Assembly: GCF_900302455.1 (NCBI RefSeq)
Contig: NZ_ONZG01000012.1
Location: 124,001 to 188,000, forward strand
From: Falsiruegeria mediterranea M17
Lineage (GTDB): Bacteria; Pseudomonadota; Alphaproteobacteria; Rhodobacterales; Rhodobacteraceae
Direction: 5' to 3'
DNA length: 64,000 nucleotides
In this document: piece after piece, positions 45,364 through 53,328 of the stretch
How positions within the stretch are numbered: position 1 is the stretch's first letter
Layout of the letters: every line of letters starts with the position of its first letter
Program-made: the position numbers and the translations under genes
Notes under the pieces: generated by a model
Databases searched by the model: none
What the model was told of the DNA's origin: nothing
What the model saw: the letters and a program-made list of their open reading frames with translations, nothing else

Positions 45364-46337
45364 TTCGAGGCGTCACACCCTACGGCCATGGCTTGAATGC
45401 CGAGCTTGGCGAACAGTTGACCGTCTTTGTCTTCTTCAGGGTTGTCAGCGGTCAGCAAGGTGTCGCCCACAAAGATCGAATTGGCGCCAACGAAGAAACA
45501 CATCGCCTGCATTTCCTCGGTCATGTCAGTGCGGCCTGCGGACAGGCGCACATGCGACTTTGGCATCAGAATGCGTGCCAGCGCACAGGTGCGGACAAAT
45601 TCAATCGGGTCGAGCTTTTCCACATCTGCCAGCGGCGTGTCGGCGATCGGGATCAGCATGTTGACCGGTACCGAATCCGGGTGCTCTTCCAGTGTGGCGA
45701 GCGAGACCAGCATGTCGATGCGGTCCATCTGCTGTTCGCCCATGCCAACGATGCCACCGGCGCAGACCTTCATGCCGGCCTCGCGCACGCGGTTCAGCGT
45801 GTCGATGCGGTCGGCAAAGGTGCGGGTGGAGATGATTTCCGAGTAATACCGCTCGGAGGTGTCGATGTTGTGGTTGTAGTAATCCAGACCGGCGTCGCGC
45901 AGGCGGAACACCTGGTTGTCGTCCAGCATGCCCAGGGTCATACAGGTTTCCATCCCCAGATCCTTGACGCCTTGGATCATCGCCTCAAGTGCGGCCATGT
46001 CGCGGTCTTTGGGCGAACGCCAGGCCGCGCCCATGCAATAGCGGGTCGCGCCGCCTTCTTTGGCCTTGCGGGCCTCGGCGATCACGCGTTCAACCTCGAT
46101 CAGTTTCGAGGCCGACAGCTTGGCGCCATTGCGGGCGGACTGTGAACAGTATGCGCAATCTTCAGCGCAGCCGCCTGTCTTGATCGACAGAAGCTTTGAG
46201 CGTTGAACCTGGTTCGGGTCGAAGTGGGTGCGATGCACCGTGTGGGCCTGATAGAGCAGATCCATGAAGGGTTGGTTATAGATCTTTTCCGCCTCTTCAC
46301 GGGTCCAATCCGTGCGAAGCGTTGTTGTATCCAGCAC
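45360..46337 (-). CDS. bioB: Biotin synthase
   Basis: The protein has 325 residues. It is a radical SAM enzyme that inserts sulfur into dethiobiotin, with the cluster motif [11 protein letters not shown] and the IGMAAWR-equivalent [11 protein letters not shown]. The start is GTG 46337, with AAGGAG at 46345-46350. It is the first gene of the bioB-F-D-A-G-C operon, downstream of two BioR-like boxes. Confidence 0.97.
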   Translation of the reverse strand: MLDTTTLRTDWTREEAEKIYNQPFMDLLYQAHTVHRTHFDPNQVQRSKLLSIKTGGCAEDCAYCSQSARNGAKLSASKLIEVERVIAEARKAKEGGATRYCMGAAWRSPKDRDMAALEAMIQGVKDLGMETCMTLGMLDDNQVFRLRDAGLDYYNHNIDTSERYYSEIISTRTFADRIDTLNRVREAGMKVCAGGIVGMGEQQMDRIDMLVSLATLEEHPDSVPVNMLIPIADTPLADVEKLDPIEFVRTCALARILMPKSHVRLSAGRTDMTEEMQAMCFFVGANSIFVGDTLLTADNPEEDKDGQLFAKLGIQAMAVGCDASK

Positions 46338-46350
46338 GTCGGTGCTCCTT

Positions 46351-46360
46351 TTATAGATAA
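46351..46360 (-). promoter_or_regulatory. BioR box TTATAGATAA
   Basis: The sequence matches the alphaproteobacterial BioR consensus TTATMKATAA exactly. It lies directly upstream of the bioB ribosome-binding site, where a bound repressor would block the transcription start. Confidence 0.85.
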
Positions 46361-46391
46361 AAATTCCCTGCCTGACGCATAAGATGGTTTT

Positions 46392-46401
46392 TTATCTACA
46401 A
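46392..46401 (-). promoter_or_regulatory. Second BioR-like box TTATCTACAA
   Basis: There is one mismatch to the BioR consensus. It lies 41 bases from the first box (about four helical turns), so two dimers could sit on the same face of the DNA. Confidence 0.65.
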
Positions 46402-46479
46402 AGCGGTTTGGCGCAAGTGGAAATGCTGCCGTGCAGCGAATTGACGCTAGTTTCGCAGCGTCGCCAAGTCCCGAAGTTG

Positions 46480-46510
46480 AGAGTAGAAAGAGAGAAACCG
46501 GCAACGCCGG
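46480..46510 (-). terminator. Rho-independent terminator of nadE
   Basis: Read on the minus strand, CCGGC-GTT-GCCGG is followed by TTTCTCTCTTT. It lies just past the nadE stop and insulates the bioB promoter from read-through. A further dyad, GACGCT...AGCGTC, sits at 46443-46462. Confidence 0.7.
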
Positions 46511-46552
46511 ATCGATAGCGACCCGGCGTTTGATAGGTGTTCGAAAAGACAG

Positions 46553-47551
46553 TTATTTCAGCAAGTTGGGTACAAAAAGTGCCTGGTCGATCCCGGCCAA
46601 TGCTTCGTACCGCGCCTCGCGTGGGTGGGCGAGGTTGAAGGTGCCGACGCGTTTGTACCATGTCCGACCCAAGCGACCTGAGACACACTCCAGAACCCGG
46701 TGGCCTTCGGCATCGCTGCCAAATCCCAATGCATCAGGCAGCGATGTCCGGGTCAGATTCGGGTCAGCGACCAGCGCATCGGCCATTGCCAACACCATCA
46801 GATCCCATTGCAGATAGCTGACGCCAAGCTGTGCTTCGTCCCCTGCGCTGATGCCCAATCCATCGGTGGGCGTTGCGCGCCAGGTCTTTTCGGGCACGCC
46901 AATCTCGCGCGCCATCCACGGCACTTCCCAGGATTTCAGCAGCGATTGGATCGGCGCCACATCCCCCACGTCACCGTTCAGCGTCCAGAACCCCGCTGCC
47001 AATTCCGAAAAGTTGTCGGTGCTGGCCACGATCCCGCCATAGCGGTGCGCCTGATCATAAAGCGTGATCATCCGCAGACGTGCCCGCATGTTGCCGCGTC
47101 GGATGCGTAGGCCCGCGTCGTCACCGTTGGACAGGGCCGGATCCAATGTGGTCAGCCCCTCGACCATTGAATGAAACTGAGGCGTCAGGTCGATATTGTG
47201 ATGTTCGATGCCAAGCGCATGACACGCTTCCTCACCACGTGCGGTTTCTTCGGGGTTTTGTTCGATGGGCATGGTGTGACCGACCACCCGCCAACCGGCT
47301 GCTTTGAACAGTGCTGCTGTCAGGGCACTGTCCACGCCGCCGGACATTCCGATGACCGCGGCGCCGATGCCGTTTTGTTCGCGATAGGCGGCCAGATCGT
47401 CCAGAATTCGAGCCATGTCTTCGCGCAGGGTCTCTTCCTGTGCAAAGGCACCGCTTTCGATGTGCGCGTTCAATTGGGTTTCGAACCAAGGGGTCAGTGC
47501 GCCTATGTTGGATTGGCGGGACAGGTCCAGGATTTCAGATTTCAGTGACAT
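46553..47551 (-). CDS. nadE: Ammonia-dependent NAD(+) synthetase
   Basis: The protein has 332 residues. It is an adenine-alpha-hydrolase-type ATP pyrophosphatase domain with the P-loop IGMSGGVDSALTAALF, and further NadE motifs in NMRARLRMITLYD and STDNFSEL. It converts nicotinate adenine dinucleotide to NAD. No glutaminase domain is present, so ammonia is the nitrogen donor. The start is ATG 47551; the frame extends upstream without homology. Adjacent to bio genes but separated by its own terminator. Confidence 0.94.
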   Translation of the reverse strand: MSLKSEILDLSRQSNIGALTPWFETQLNAHIESGAFAQEETLREDMARILDDLAAYREQNGIGAAVIGMSGGVDSALTAALFKAAGWRVVGHTMPIEQNPEETARGEEACHALGIEHHNIDLTPQFHSMVEGLTTLDPALSNGDDAGLRIRRGNMRARLRMITLYDQAHRYGGIVASTDNFSELAAGFWTLNGDVGDVAPIQSLLKSWEVPWMAREIGVPEKTWRATPTDGLGISAGDEAQLGVSYLQWDLMVLAMADALVADPNLTRTSLPDALGFGSDAEGHRVLECVSGRLGRTWYKRVGTFNLAHPREARYEALAGIDQALFVPNLLK

Positions 47552-47641
47552 GCGGCCTCCGACACCAGCGTGTGCAAACAAGGGTTGCGGTCTTCTTAGC
47601 CGAGGCAGGCGATTGATTGAAACCGATTTCGGGTTAGCCGA

Positions 47642-48745
47642 TCAGGTGGAGGCTTGCGTGCGCTCAAAAAAACGGCACGCGATGTTCAGCAGCCGGGCAT
47701 CCTGCCTCTGACGCCCGATAAACTGCACTCCGCCGGGAAGGGTCACGCAGGGGTTGTTCATCGACGTCCAATGAGATTGTTGGAAGGGAGCCAGCAAGAT
47801 GTCTGCCTCCCTAAGCATATCATCGATGTGGTCATGTGCCTTGATCCACTTTTCCAGTGCCTGAACATACATGACATCGCCGATCCCGGTCCCAGTCGTC
47901 ACCAGATCGCACAGAGGCTGGCCGACGCGAGCCGGGCCAAGAGCGGCTTCAGCGGCACGGGATCGGGCAACCTCAAAGGCCAGGATTGTATCAAGGGCTT
48001 GGGGTAGGGTGTTCAACTGCGGCGAATTGGCAATTTCTTGAGGCACGCACCCGGCGGTTGCGAGCATATCGGACATCTCATGGGGCAATGATCCTGACAG
48101 GAAACCGATGCGGGGCTCATCTACATCGGAATTCTGACCTTCATCGTCGTTCAATAAGGGCATCAAGGCCTGAAAGTCGTGTAGGTGACGGGCCAGAAAA
48201 CTGAGCCCATCAAGGCTGTCAGATAACCCGATGATCCCACGCAGATCGCAATTCCCCCGTGTGGGTTTGAACGAAATGGCGTTGGTTGACAGTGGAGACC
48301 CGGAACACAACGCAAACGCTGCCACACGTTGGGCCACCGCAGTTGCCGCACCATTGGGTATCTCACCGATTGCGAAAGCCGGTGTTGTTGTTTTGCCAAT
48401 CGGAATGGCGCCGGCTGACAACAGAGCATCAACACAGGATGCATTCCGTTCGGGTACGCGGTTTCTGTAAAGCTGCGCGCCCCAGCTTGTGGGCATGCTG
48501 CGGGTGTCGATGGTGTCCATGATTGCAAAGGGCACACCATGAAGCGGCCCGGTGGCAGGCATCACATCAGCCAGTTGCGCCTGCGCCATCGCGAGCGACG
48601 GATCGATGAACTGGAATACCTCGTCCTGCGCCCCCAATTGCGCGGCCCGGGTCAGGTGGGCCGACATCACCTTGGACGGTTTGACCTGTCCAGCGCGGAT
48701 GCGTGCGGTCAGATCACAAACGCCAAGGTGGGTCAGGTCGGTCAT
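47642..48745 (-). CDS. Degenerate amidase-signature homologue
   Basis: The protein has 367 residues, shorter than the usual 450-500. It clearly aligns with amidase-signature enzymes (GPLHGVPFAI, IPIGKTTTPAFA, ISFKPTRG, DSLDGLSFLAR). The catalytic lysine of the GVPxxxKD motif is methionine here (AIMDTIDT). The serine-rich GGSSGGS loop is missing, leaving only NGAATAVA. At most the nucleophile serine region (CSGSP) remains. It is probably not an active amidase. It overlaps the upstream Rieske oxygenase gene by four bases, so the two are coupled. A binding or scaffold role is possible, and gene decay is the alternative, although the frame is intact over its full length. Confidence 0.75.
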   Translation of the reverse strand: MTDLTHLGVCDLTARIRAGQVKPSKVMSAHLTRAAQLGAQDEVFQFIDPSLAMAQAQLADVMPATGPLHGVPFAIMDTIDTRSMPTSWGAQLYRNRVPERNASCVDALLSAGAIPIGKTTTPAFAIGEIPNGAATAVAQRVAAFALCSGSPLSTNAISFKPTRGNCDLRGIIGLSDSLDGLSFLARHLHDFQALMPLLNDDEGQNSDVDEPRIGFLSGSLPHEMSDMLATAGCVPQEIANSPQLNTLPQALDTILAFEVARSRAAEAALGPARVGQPLCDLVTTGTGIGDVMYVQALEKWIKAHDHIDDMLREADILLAPFQQSHWTSMNNPCVTLPGGVQFIGRQRQDARLLNIACRFFERTQAST

Positions 48746-49803
48746 GCGTCTCCGGGTTGTTCCACCGTGCTGAGTTGCGCGACCTTGTGTCGGAACCGCA
48801 TCGCGCCTGCGTCCAGACCAAGGTTCAGATAAGGAGTTTTGCGGTTTGCCATCCCGATCTGTACCTCCTCCAGCACCTCTTTGTCCTCGTTGAATGCCAT
48901 TATGGCGCCGGCAAACATCTTTTCGTCAATGCTTGAGTCATCCGCAAACATGTTGCGATGCTGGAACCAGAAATAGAGAGAGGTTTCTTCGTCCACTGGA
49001 GTGATGAAGTTGTACGAGATGTTGATGAACGCATTCTCGGACACCGGCTTGTCCGCTCCCCCTTCGCCCGGAGGGGTGTAGATGGACATGTTGATCGCGG
49101 TCGATGGGGTCCGGCATTCATAGTGTTGCTTGCGGTCGCAATTGTCGCCAAAGGGCAGCATTTGAGCGTAATAGGGAGGGGCGGGTTCCTCGGCGATCCA
49201 ACGGGAAATGACCACGAAATCATCGCCTTCTTCCAGATCAAGCGGGCGGTTGTCTGTGCCGGCCCCTGCAAAAGACGTCAGATGGACCCAAGCCACATGG
49301 CTGGGGTCCAGCAGGTTGTCGGTGATGTAAAGGTAGTGGCACTTCATCTCCATCGCGCCGCGCTTGGTCTTGCCCCATGTCGGGTTGTCAAAGTTCGGGA
49401 TGTCAATGATGTCGGTTGGATCGGCATCGTTTGCCTCACCCATCCAGATCCACAGGAAGCCATAACGATCTTCGACCGGATAGCTGCGGACCACGGCACG
49501 TTTGGGGACGGCGTTATCCTGCGTCGGGGCGGCAACACAGCTGCCGGTGCAATCAAAAGTCAACCCGTGATAGCCGCAGACGACAGTGCTGCCTTGGATG
49601 CTGCCCTTGGACAGCGGTAACTTGCGGTGGGGGCAGGCGTCTTCGAGGGCGATGGGTTCGCCCGCCTCGCCGCGAAACAGAACGATGCGGTCGGCCAACA
49701 AGGTCATTGCCTTGAGCGAACGGTCAAAATCATCACTGCGGCCGGCCACATACCAGCAATTGCGCACAAATGCGCCGGTTCCTGTCAGATCTTTCTGCAT
49801 CAT
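48742..49803 (-). CDS. Rieske non-heme iron oxygenase, alpha subunit (VanA/PobA-like)
   Basis: The protein has 353 residues. The Rieske [2Fe-2S] ligands lie in CPHRKLPLSKG and VVCGYHG (C-x-H...C-x2-H), and the mononuclear iron site in DNLLDPSHVAWVH. Single-component oxygenases of this size typically O-demethylate or hydroxylate aromatic acids and need a separate reductase, which is not in the window. Two adjacent ATGs (49803, 49800) follow a GGGGG; either may be used. It lies in the same direction as the P450 and GlxA regulator genes. Substrate unknown. Confidence 0.88.
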   Translation of the reverse strand: MMQKDLTGTGAFVRNCWYVAGRSDDFDRSLKAMTLLADRIVLFRGEAGEPIALEDACPHRKLPLSKGSIQGSTVVCGYHGLTFDCTGSCVAAPTQDNAVPKRAVVRSYPVEDRYGFLWIWMGEANDADPTDIIDIPNFDNPTWGKTKRGAMEMKCHYLYITDNLLDPSHVAWVHLTSFAGAGTDNRPLDLEEGDDFVVISRWIAEEPAPPYYAQMLPFGDNCDRKQHYECRTPSTAINMSIYTPPGEGGADKPVSENAFINISYNFITPVDEETSLYFWFQHRNMFADDSSIDEKMFAGAIMAFNEDKEVLEEVQIGMANRKTPYLNLGLDAGAMRFRHKVAQLSTVEQPGDA

Positions 49804-49999
49804 GGGCCCCCGTTTGCCTGGTTGAGTCTGGATACTCAGGGAGACGATTGATCGGATCAGGTCCGACGTGTCCAAATTTTCGTACCAAGAAAAAAATTGA
49901 CTGACAAGAACAAAGCGTGGGGGACTCGCTAAGCTCGGGTTATTGGTCTCAATTGCAATTTGACGGGTGTGGTCAACAGCGGTGAACCGGATTTTCGAT

Positions 50000-51022
50000 T
50001 TAATGGCGCGAGGCTCTGTCAGATGCCGTGACCCGAAACGGGTTCATGTTGCGACGATCTTCCTGCGGGGACAGGCCGAAACATCGGCGATAGTTGCGGA
50101 TCATCGTAGCCGAGGTTTCATACCCCACCGCGTGGGCGATGCGGCTGATCGGGTCGTTGGAATAAAGCACCATCTGCCGTGCGGCCCGCATCCGCAGATC
50201 ACGATAATGCTTGCCGGGGCTTTCCCCCATTGTCGCCTTGAAGCTGCGTTCCAGATGGCGGGCCGAGACACCAAGTTGATCGGCGATCTCGCTCATTGGC
50301 AGGGGATAAGCCAGGTTCTGGTCGAACAGCTCGACGGCCTTGGACACGATGGGTGGCAACCCGTCCGCAGTGCTATCGCAGGCAAAGGCGGGTGTTTTCT
50401 GGCGAACGCCTTCGCTGCGGATCACCGGATGCTGGAACCAGCAGGCGACCTCGGTCATCAGGGTGGCGCCTAAGGTGTCTTCGATCACATGCAGCATGAG
50501 GTCAAACATCGCTCCCGCCCCCGAAGCAGTATAGCGGCGCTTGTCCATCTGGATCAGGCTGTCGCTCAGTTGCAGGTGGGGAAAGGCCTCGGAAAACGCG
50601 GCGCTATAGCACCAATGCGCGGAGCAGGAGTATCCGTCCAGCAATCCGGCATGAGCCAGCGGAAAAATACCGCCGCTCACGGCGCCGACGATGGCCCCAT
50701 GGCGGGCGATCTTGCGCAGGTGCCCGTTTGACGATTTGGGCGTCGCGAAGGTACCCGACGGGCTCGACATCAGAAACAGCATGTCCAGATCTGGGGCATC
50801 AGCCAGGGCGCGGTTGGCCTGAAACGGAATGTCAGCGCTGGATTGCACGACATCACCATCTTCGGTCAGCAGGGCCCAGGAGAAGGTTTGTGTTCCGGTG
50901 ATGTCGTTGGCGGCGCGCAAAGGTTCGATTGCCGACGTCAGGCAGGACATTGGAAAACCAGGAAACAGTAGAAACCCGACTGTGATCCGGGGGTTTTGGT
51001 TCTGGTTGGTTGGATCGGACAT
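50000..51022 (-). CDS. GlxA-type AraC family regulator
   Basis: The protein has 340 residues. The N-terminal DJ-1/PfpI (class I glutamine amidotransferase-like) domain starts VGFLLFPGFPMSCL, with AVSGGIF where active members have a cysteine elbow. The C-terminal AraC DNA-binding domain has ADQLGVSARHLERSFK and ISRIAHAVGYETSATMIRNY. It probably activates the neighbouring P450 or Rieske genes (inference). ATG 51022 is the start; earlier in-frame codons lack support. Confidence 0.9.
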   Translation of the reverse strand: MSDPTNQNQNPRITVGFLLFPGFPMSCLTSAIEPLRAANDITGTQTFSWALLTEDGDVVQSSADIPFQANRALADAPDLDMLFLMSSPSGTFATPKSSNGHLRKIARHGAIVGAVSGGIFPLAHAGLLDGYSCSAHWCYSAAFSEAFPHLQLSDSLIQMDKRRYTASGAGAMFDLMLHVIEDTLGATLMTEVACWFQHPVIRSEGVRQKTPAFACDSTADGLPPIVSKAVELFDQNLAYPLPMSEIADQLGVSARHLERSFKATMGESPGKHYRDLRMRAARQMVLYSNDPISRIAHAVGYETSATMIRNYRRCFGLSPQEDRRNMNPFRVTASDRASRH

Positions 51023-51112
51023 GATCAACTCTCTGGAACGGGTCTGCGCAAGCAGTCGCAAAAGGGTAATCAAATCCTTCGCCCGGGAAAAGAGTAGAGA
51101 TCAATCGCTTCC

Positions 51113-52276
51113 CTAGACGTCCCAGGCAACGGGCATGGTCAACGGCCCACGAAAAGCCCACCCGCCAAATGGGACCTCGTCTGCCAGTCGCAGATTTCCA
51201 AGTCGCTCAAAGATCATCGGCAAAGCTACATCAGCAATCAGGCATCGGGCAGCCCAGGCCCCGGCACAGAAATGGGGACCGGCGCCAAAAGCGATCGAGG
51301 GGCCGTGATCCTGGGTCAGGTCAAACTCATCTGGCCGTTCGAACACATGTTCATCGCGATTGCCCGACCCGAACATGAAGAACACCCGATCGCCCGGAGC
51401 AAGCGCTACACCGTGCAGATCATGCGGCTTCGCAATCTCGCGTGGGGACATGCCGATTGGCGACATCCAGCGGGCGTATTCTTCGAACACGTCCATCCAA
51501 GAGGCATTGCCCTGTTGAACAAGCGCAAGCTGATCGGGATGTGTTAGCAAGGCCCAGATCGCCCCGGCGATCACGTCGCGCGGTTCATTCTGCCCGCCAG
51601 AGATTGCAAGCTTGATATTGGCGCTGATCTGCTCGTCCGACAGACCTGCTTGCATCTGTACAGACAACAGCGAGGTATCAGGGTTCGCCTCAAGCTCTGG
51701 TTTCCGCGCGGCGATATGTTCATCGATGGATGCCGTGCAATCATGGCAACGGGCTTCAATTTCGGGGTCGCCTGTATAGTTGGCACAGCCGTCGATCATG
51801 CCCTGACTGGTGCGGTCCATTTCCTGCCAACTCATATTGGTCAGCCCGGTCATGACGCGCAGCGCGTCCCCCGATATCCGCTTGGCGATGTCCAGAACCA
51901 TGTCGGCGCGGCCTTTGGGGTGCAACTCGGTCAGCGCGGCCTCGGTCATGTCAACGAATTGCGCTTTCCAGGTGTTCTTGACCGTTTTGGGCGAAACCGT
52001 CGGAAAGATTGCCTTGCGTTCAGCCATGTGCGCGTCGCCGTCCTTGCGCATCATGTTCTGACCCATGAGGCGGGTCATCAACCCATCGGGCTGAGTTGAT
52101 GAGAAGATGTCGATCTTTTTCTCGTTCACAAAGATGTCGTCGCGGCGGGTGACAAGCACCGCCCCCAATTGCGGAACAAAGGCAACGGGGGCGTTCGCGC
52201 GCAAATGTTTGAGATCCGGATAGGGGTCTTTCCAGAACGCCTGTGGATCGATCTCATAGACTGGCACATTGGACAT
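51113..52276 (-). CDS. Cytochrome P450
   Basis: The protein has 387 residues, typical of soluble class I bacterial P450s. The heme-binding cysteine is in AFGAGPHFCAGAWAAR, and the I-helix has GGQNEPRDVIAGAIW, in which NEPRD replaces the usual acid-alcohol pair as in some ferredoxin-dependent bacterial P450s. It needs a ferredoxin and reductase not found here. GGGAG lies upstream of ATG 52276. The divergent MarR gene probably controls it. Substrate unknown; the Rieske oxygenase downstream suggests a shared catabolic route. Confidence 0.92.
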   Translation of the reverse strand: MSNVPVYEIDPQAFWKDPYPDLKHLRANAPVAFVPQLGAVLVTRRDDIFVNEKKIDIFSSTQPDGLMTRLMGQNMMRKDGDAHMAERKAIFPTVSPKTVKNTWKAQFVDMTEAALTELHPKGRADMVLDIAKRISGDALRVMTGLTNMSWQEMDRTSQGMIDGCANYTGDPEIEARCHDCTASIDEHIAARKPELEANPDTSLLSVQMQAGLSDEQISANIKLAISGGQNEPRDVIAGAIWALLTHPDQLALVQQGNASWMDVFEEYARWMSPIGMSPREIAKPHDLHGVALAPGDRVFFMFGSGNRDEHVFERPDEFDLTQDHGPSIAFGAGPHFCAGAWAARCLIADVALPMIFERLGNLRLADEVPFGGWAFRGPLTMPVAWDV

Positions 52277-52299
52277 TTGGCGGGTCTCCCATGTGGTAT

Positions 52300-52336
52300 G
52301 TTGTCATGTCAACACGTTGGATGTTGTTGAGTCAAT
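52300..52336. promoter_or_regulatory. Two copies of GTTGTnnnGTCAA, candidate MarR operators
   Basis: GTTGTCATGTCAAC (52300-52313) is a near-palindrome. GTTGTTGAGTCAAT (52323-52336) shares 10 of 14 bases with it, 23 bases further on. Both lie in the gap between the divergent P450 and MarR genes, the expected place for MarR binding. Confidence 0.45.
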
Positions 52337-52372
52337 CCGATTTCGCTAGGGTCGCGACAAAGCGAGGTTTTG

Positions 52373-52882
52373 ATGACGGAAAAAGATGATCTGCCGGACG
52401 AGATGTTCCTGACCGATTTGGAACAGGATGGTCGACAGACCTTGAGCTTTTCACGCTCTCCAACGGTATTGTTGAACTTTGCCGCCAACCGGTTCACCCG
52501 CAATGCTTCGCGCCACTACCAGAACGCTTTTGGTATCGGGGCAATGGACTGGCGGATGCTGGTCAGCCTGACTCGCGACCCTGGCAGCAGCGTGTCGCAC
52601 GCCAGCGCCACGATCGGTATCGACAAGGGCGCGGTGAGCCGCAGTCTGGCCCGCCTGGAAAAGGCGGGCTTGGCCAGCGCGCAATGCAACAGTCCAGATG
52701 AACGCCGTAAGGAATGGTTTTTGACCGATGCAGGGCAACAGCTGCACGATGATGTTCTGGTGACCGCACTTGAACGACAGAAACATCTGTTACGCGGGTT
52801 TTCACGTCAGGATGTGGCCGAGTTAAATCGGCTCTTGAGCAAGCTCTTGGAGAATCTCGACGGGAGCGAGGCAGAAAACTGA
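52373..52882 (+). CDS. MarR family transcriptional regulator
   Basis: The protein has 169 residues. The winged helix is visible in GIGAMDWRMLVSL, IGIDKGAVSRSLARLEKAGL and SPDERRKEWFLTDAG. GCGAGG lies upstream of ATG 52373; the preceding TTG is an unlikely start. Divergent from the P450 gene, which it may repress, with relief by a small aromatic ligand as is common for the family. Confidence 0.9.
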   Translation: MTEKDDLPDEMFLTDLEQDGRQTLSFSRSPTVLLNFAANRFTRNASRHYQNAFGIGAMDWRMLVSLTRDPGSSVSHASATIGIDKGAVSRSLARLEKAGLASAQCNSPDERRKEWFLTDAGQQLHDDVLVTALERQKHLLRGFSRQDVAELNRLLSKLLENLDGSEAEN

Positions 52883-52972
52883 ACGGCTCTGCTATATTCA
52901 GGGTTGCTCTTTTGACCGCGAGTTGGTGAGTAAGCCCAACAGCTTTCCCATGGTCAGAATTGGAGATACCCC

Positions 52973-53314
52973 GTGATCGAACGCTTTCACACCACCGAGC
53001 GCGCCAGCAAGATCGTCAAGCACAATGGGGTTGTCTACCTCAGTGGTCAGGTTGCCGAGGGCGATACCGTGACCGAACAAACACGCGATTGCCTGGCCAA
53101 GGTGGATGCTTTGCTGGCCGAGGCAGGAACTGACAAGGAACATCTGCTGCAGACCACGATCTGGTTGGCAGATATGGCGGATTTTGCCGAAATGAACCTG
53201 GTTTGGAACGATTGGGTGCCGACGGGGTTCGCCCCGGCACGTGCTTGCGGCGAGGCAAAACTGGCCCGCGAAATCCTGAAGGTCGAAATCCTTGTGATTG
53301 CGGCGATGCCCTGA
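52973..53314 (+). CDS. RidA / YjgF family protein
   Basis: The protein has 113 residues. RidA enzymes hydrolyse reactive enamine/imine intermediates released by PLP enzymes. The conserved arginine is in GFAPARACGEAKLA, and NGVVYLSGQVAEG is the typical N-terminal strand. GGAGAT precedes GTG 52973. It converges on the aldehyde dehydrogenase gene, sharing a hairpin made from both stop regions. The PLP aminotransferase of the facing operon is a plausible source of its substrate (inference). Confidence 0.9.
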   Translation: MIERFHTTERASKIVKHNGVVYLSGQVAEGDTVTEQTRDCLAKVDALLAEAGTDKEHLLQTTIWLADMADFAEMNLVWNDWVPTGFAPARACGEAKLAREILKVEILVIAAMP

Positions 53315-53328
53315 GCCGACAGGCTCAG
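53311..53328. terminator. Shared hairpin spanning two convergent stop codons
   Basis: CTGAGCC-GACA-GGCTCAG is a perfect 7-base stem. Its left arm contains the TGA of the RidA gene and its right arm the reversed TGA of the aldehyde dehydrogenase gene. It can form in either transcript. No T-run follows on either side. Confidence 0.6.
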
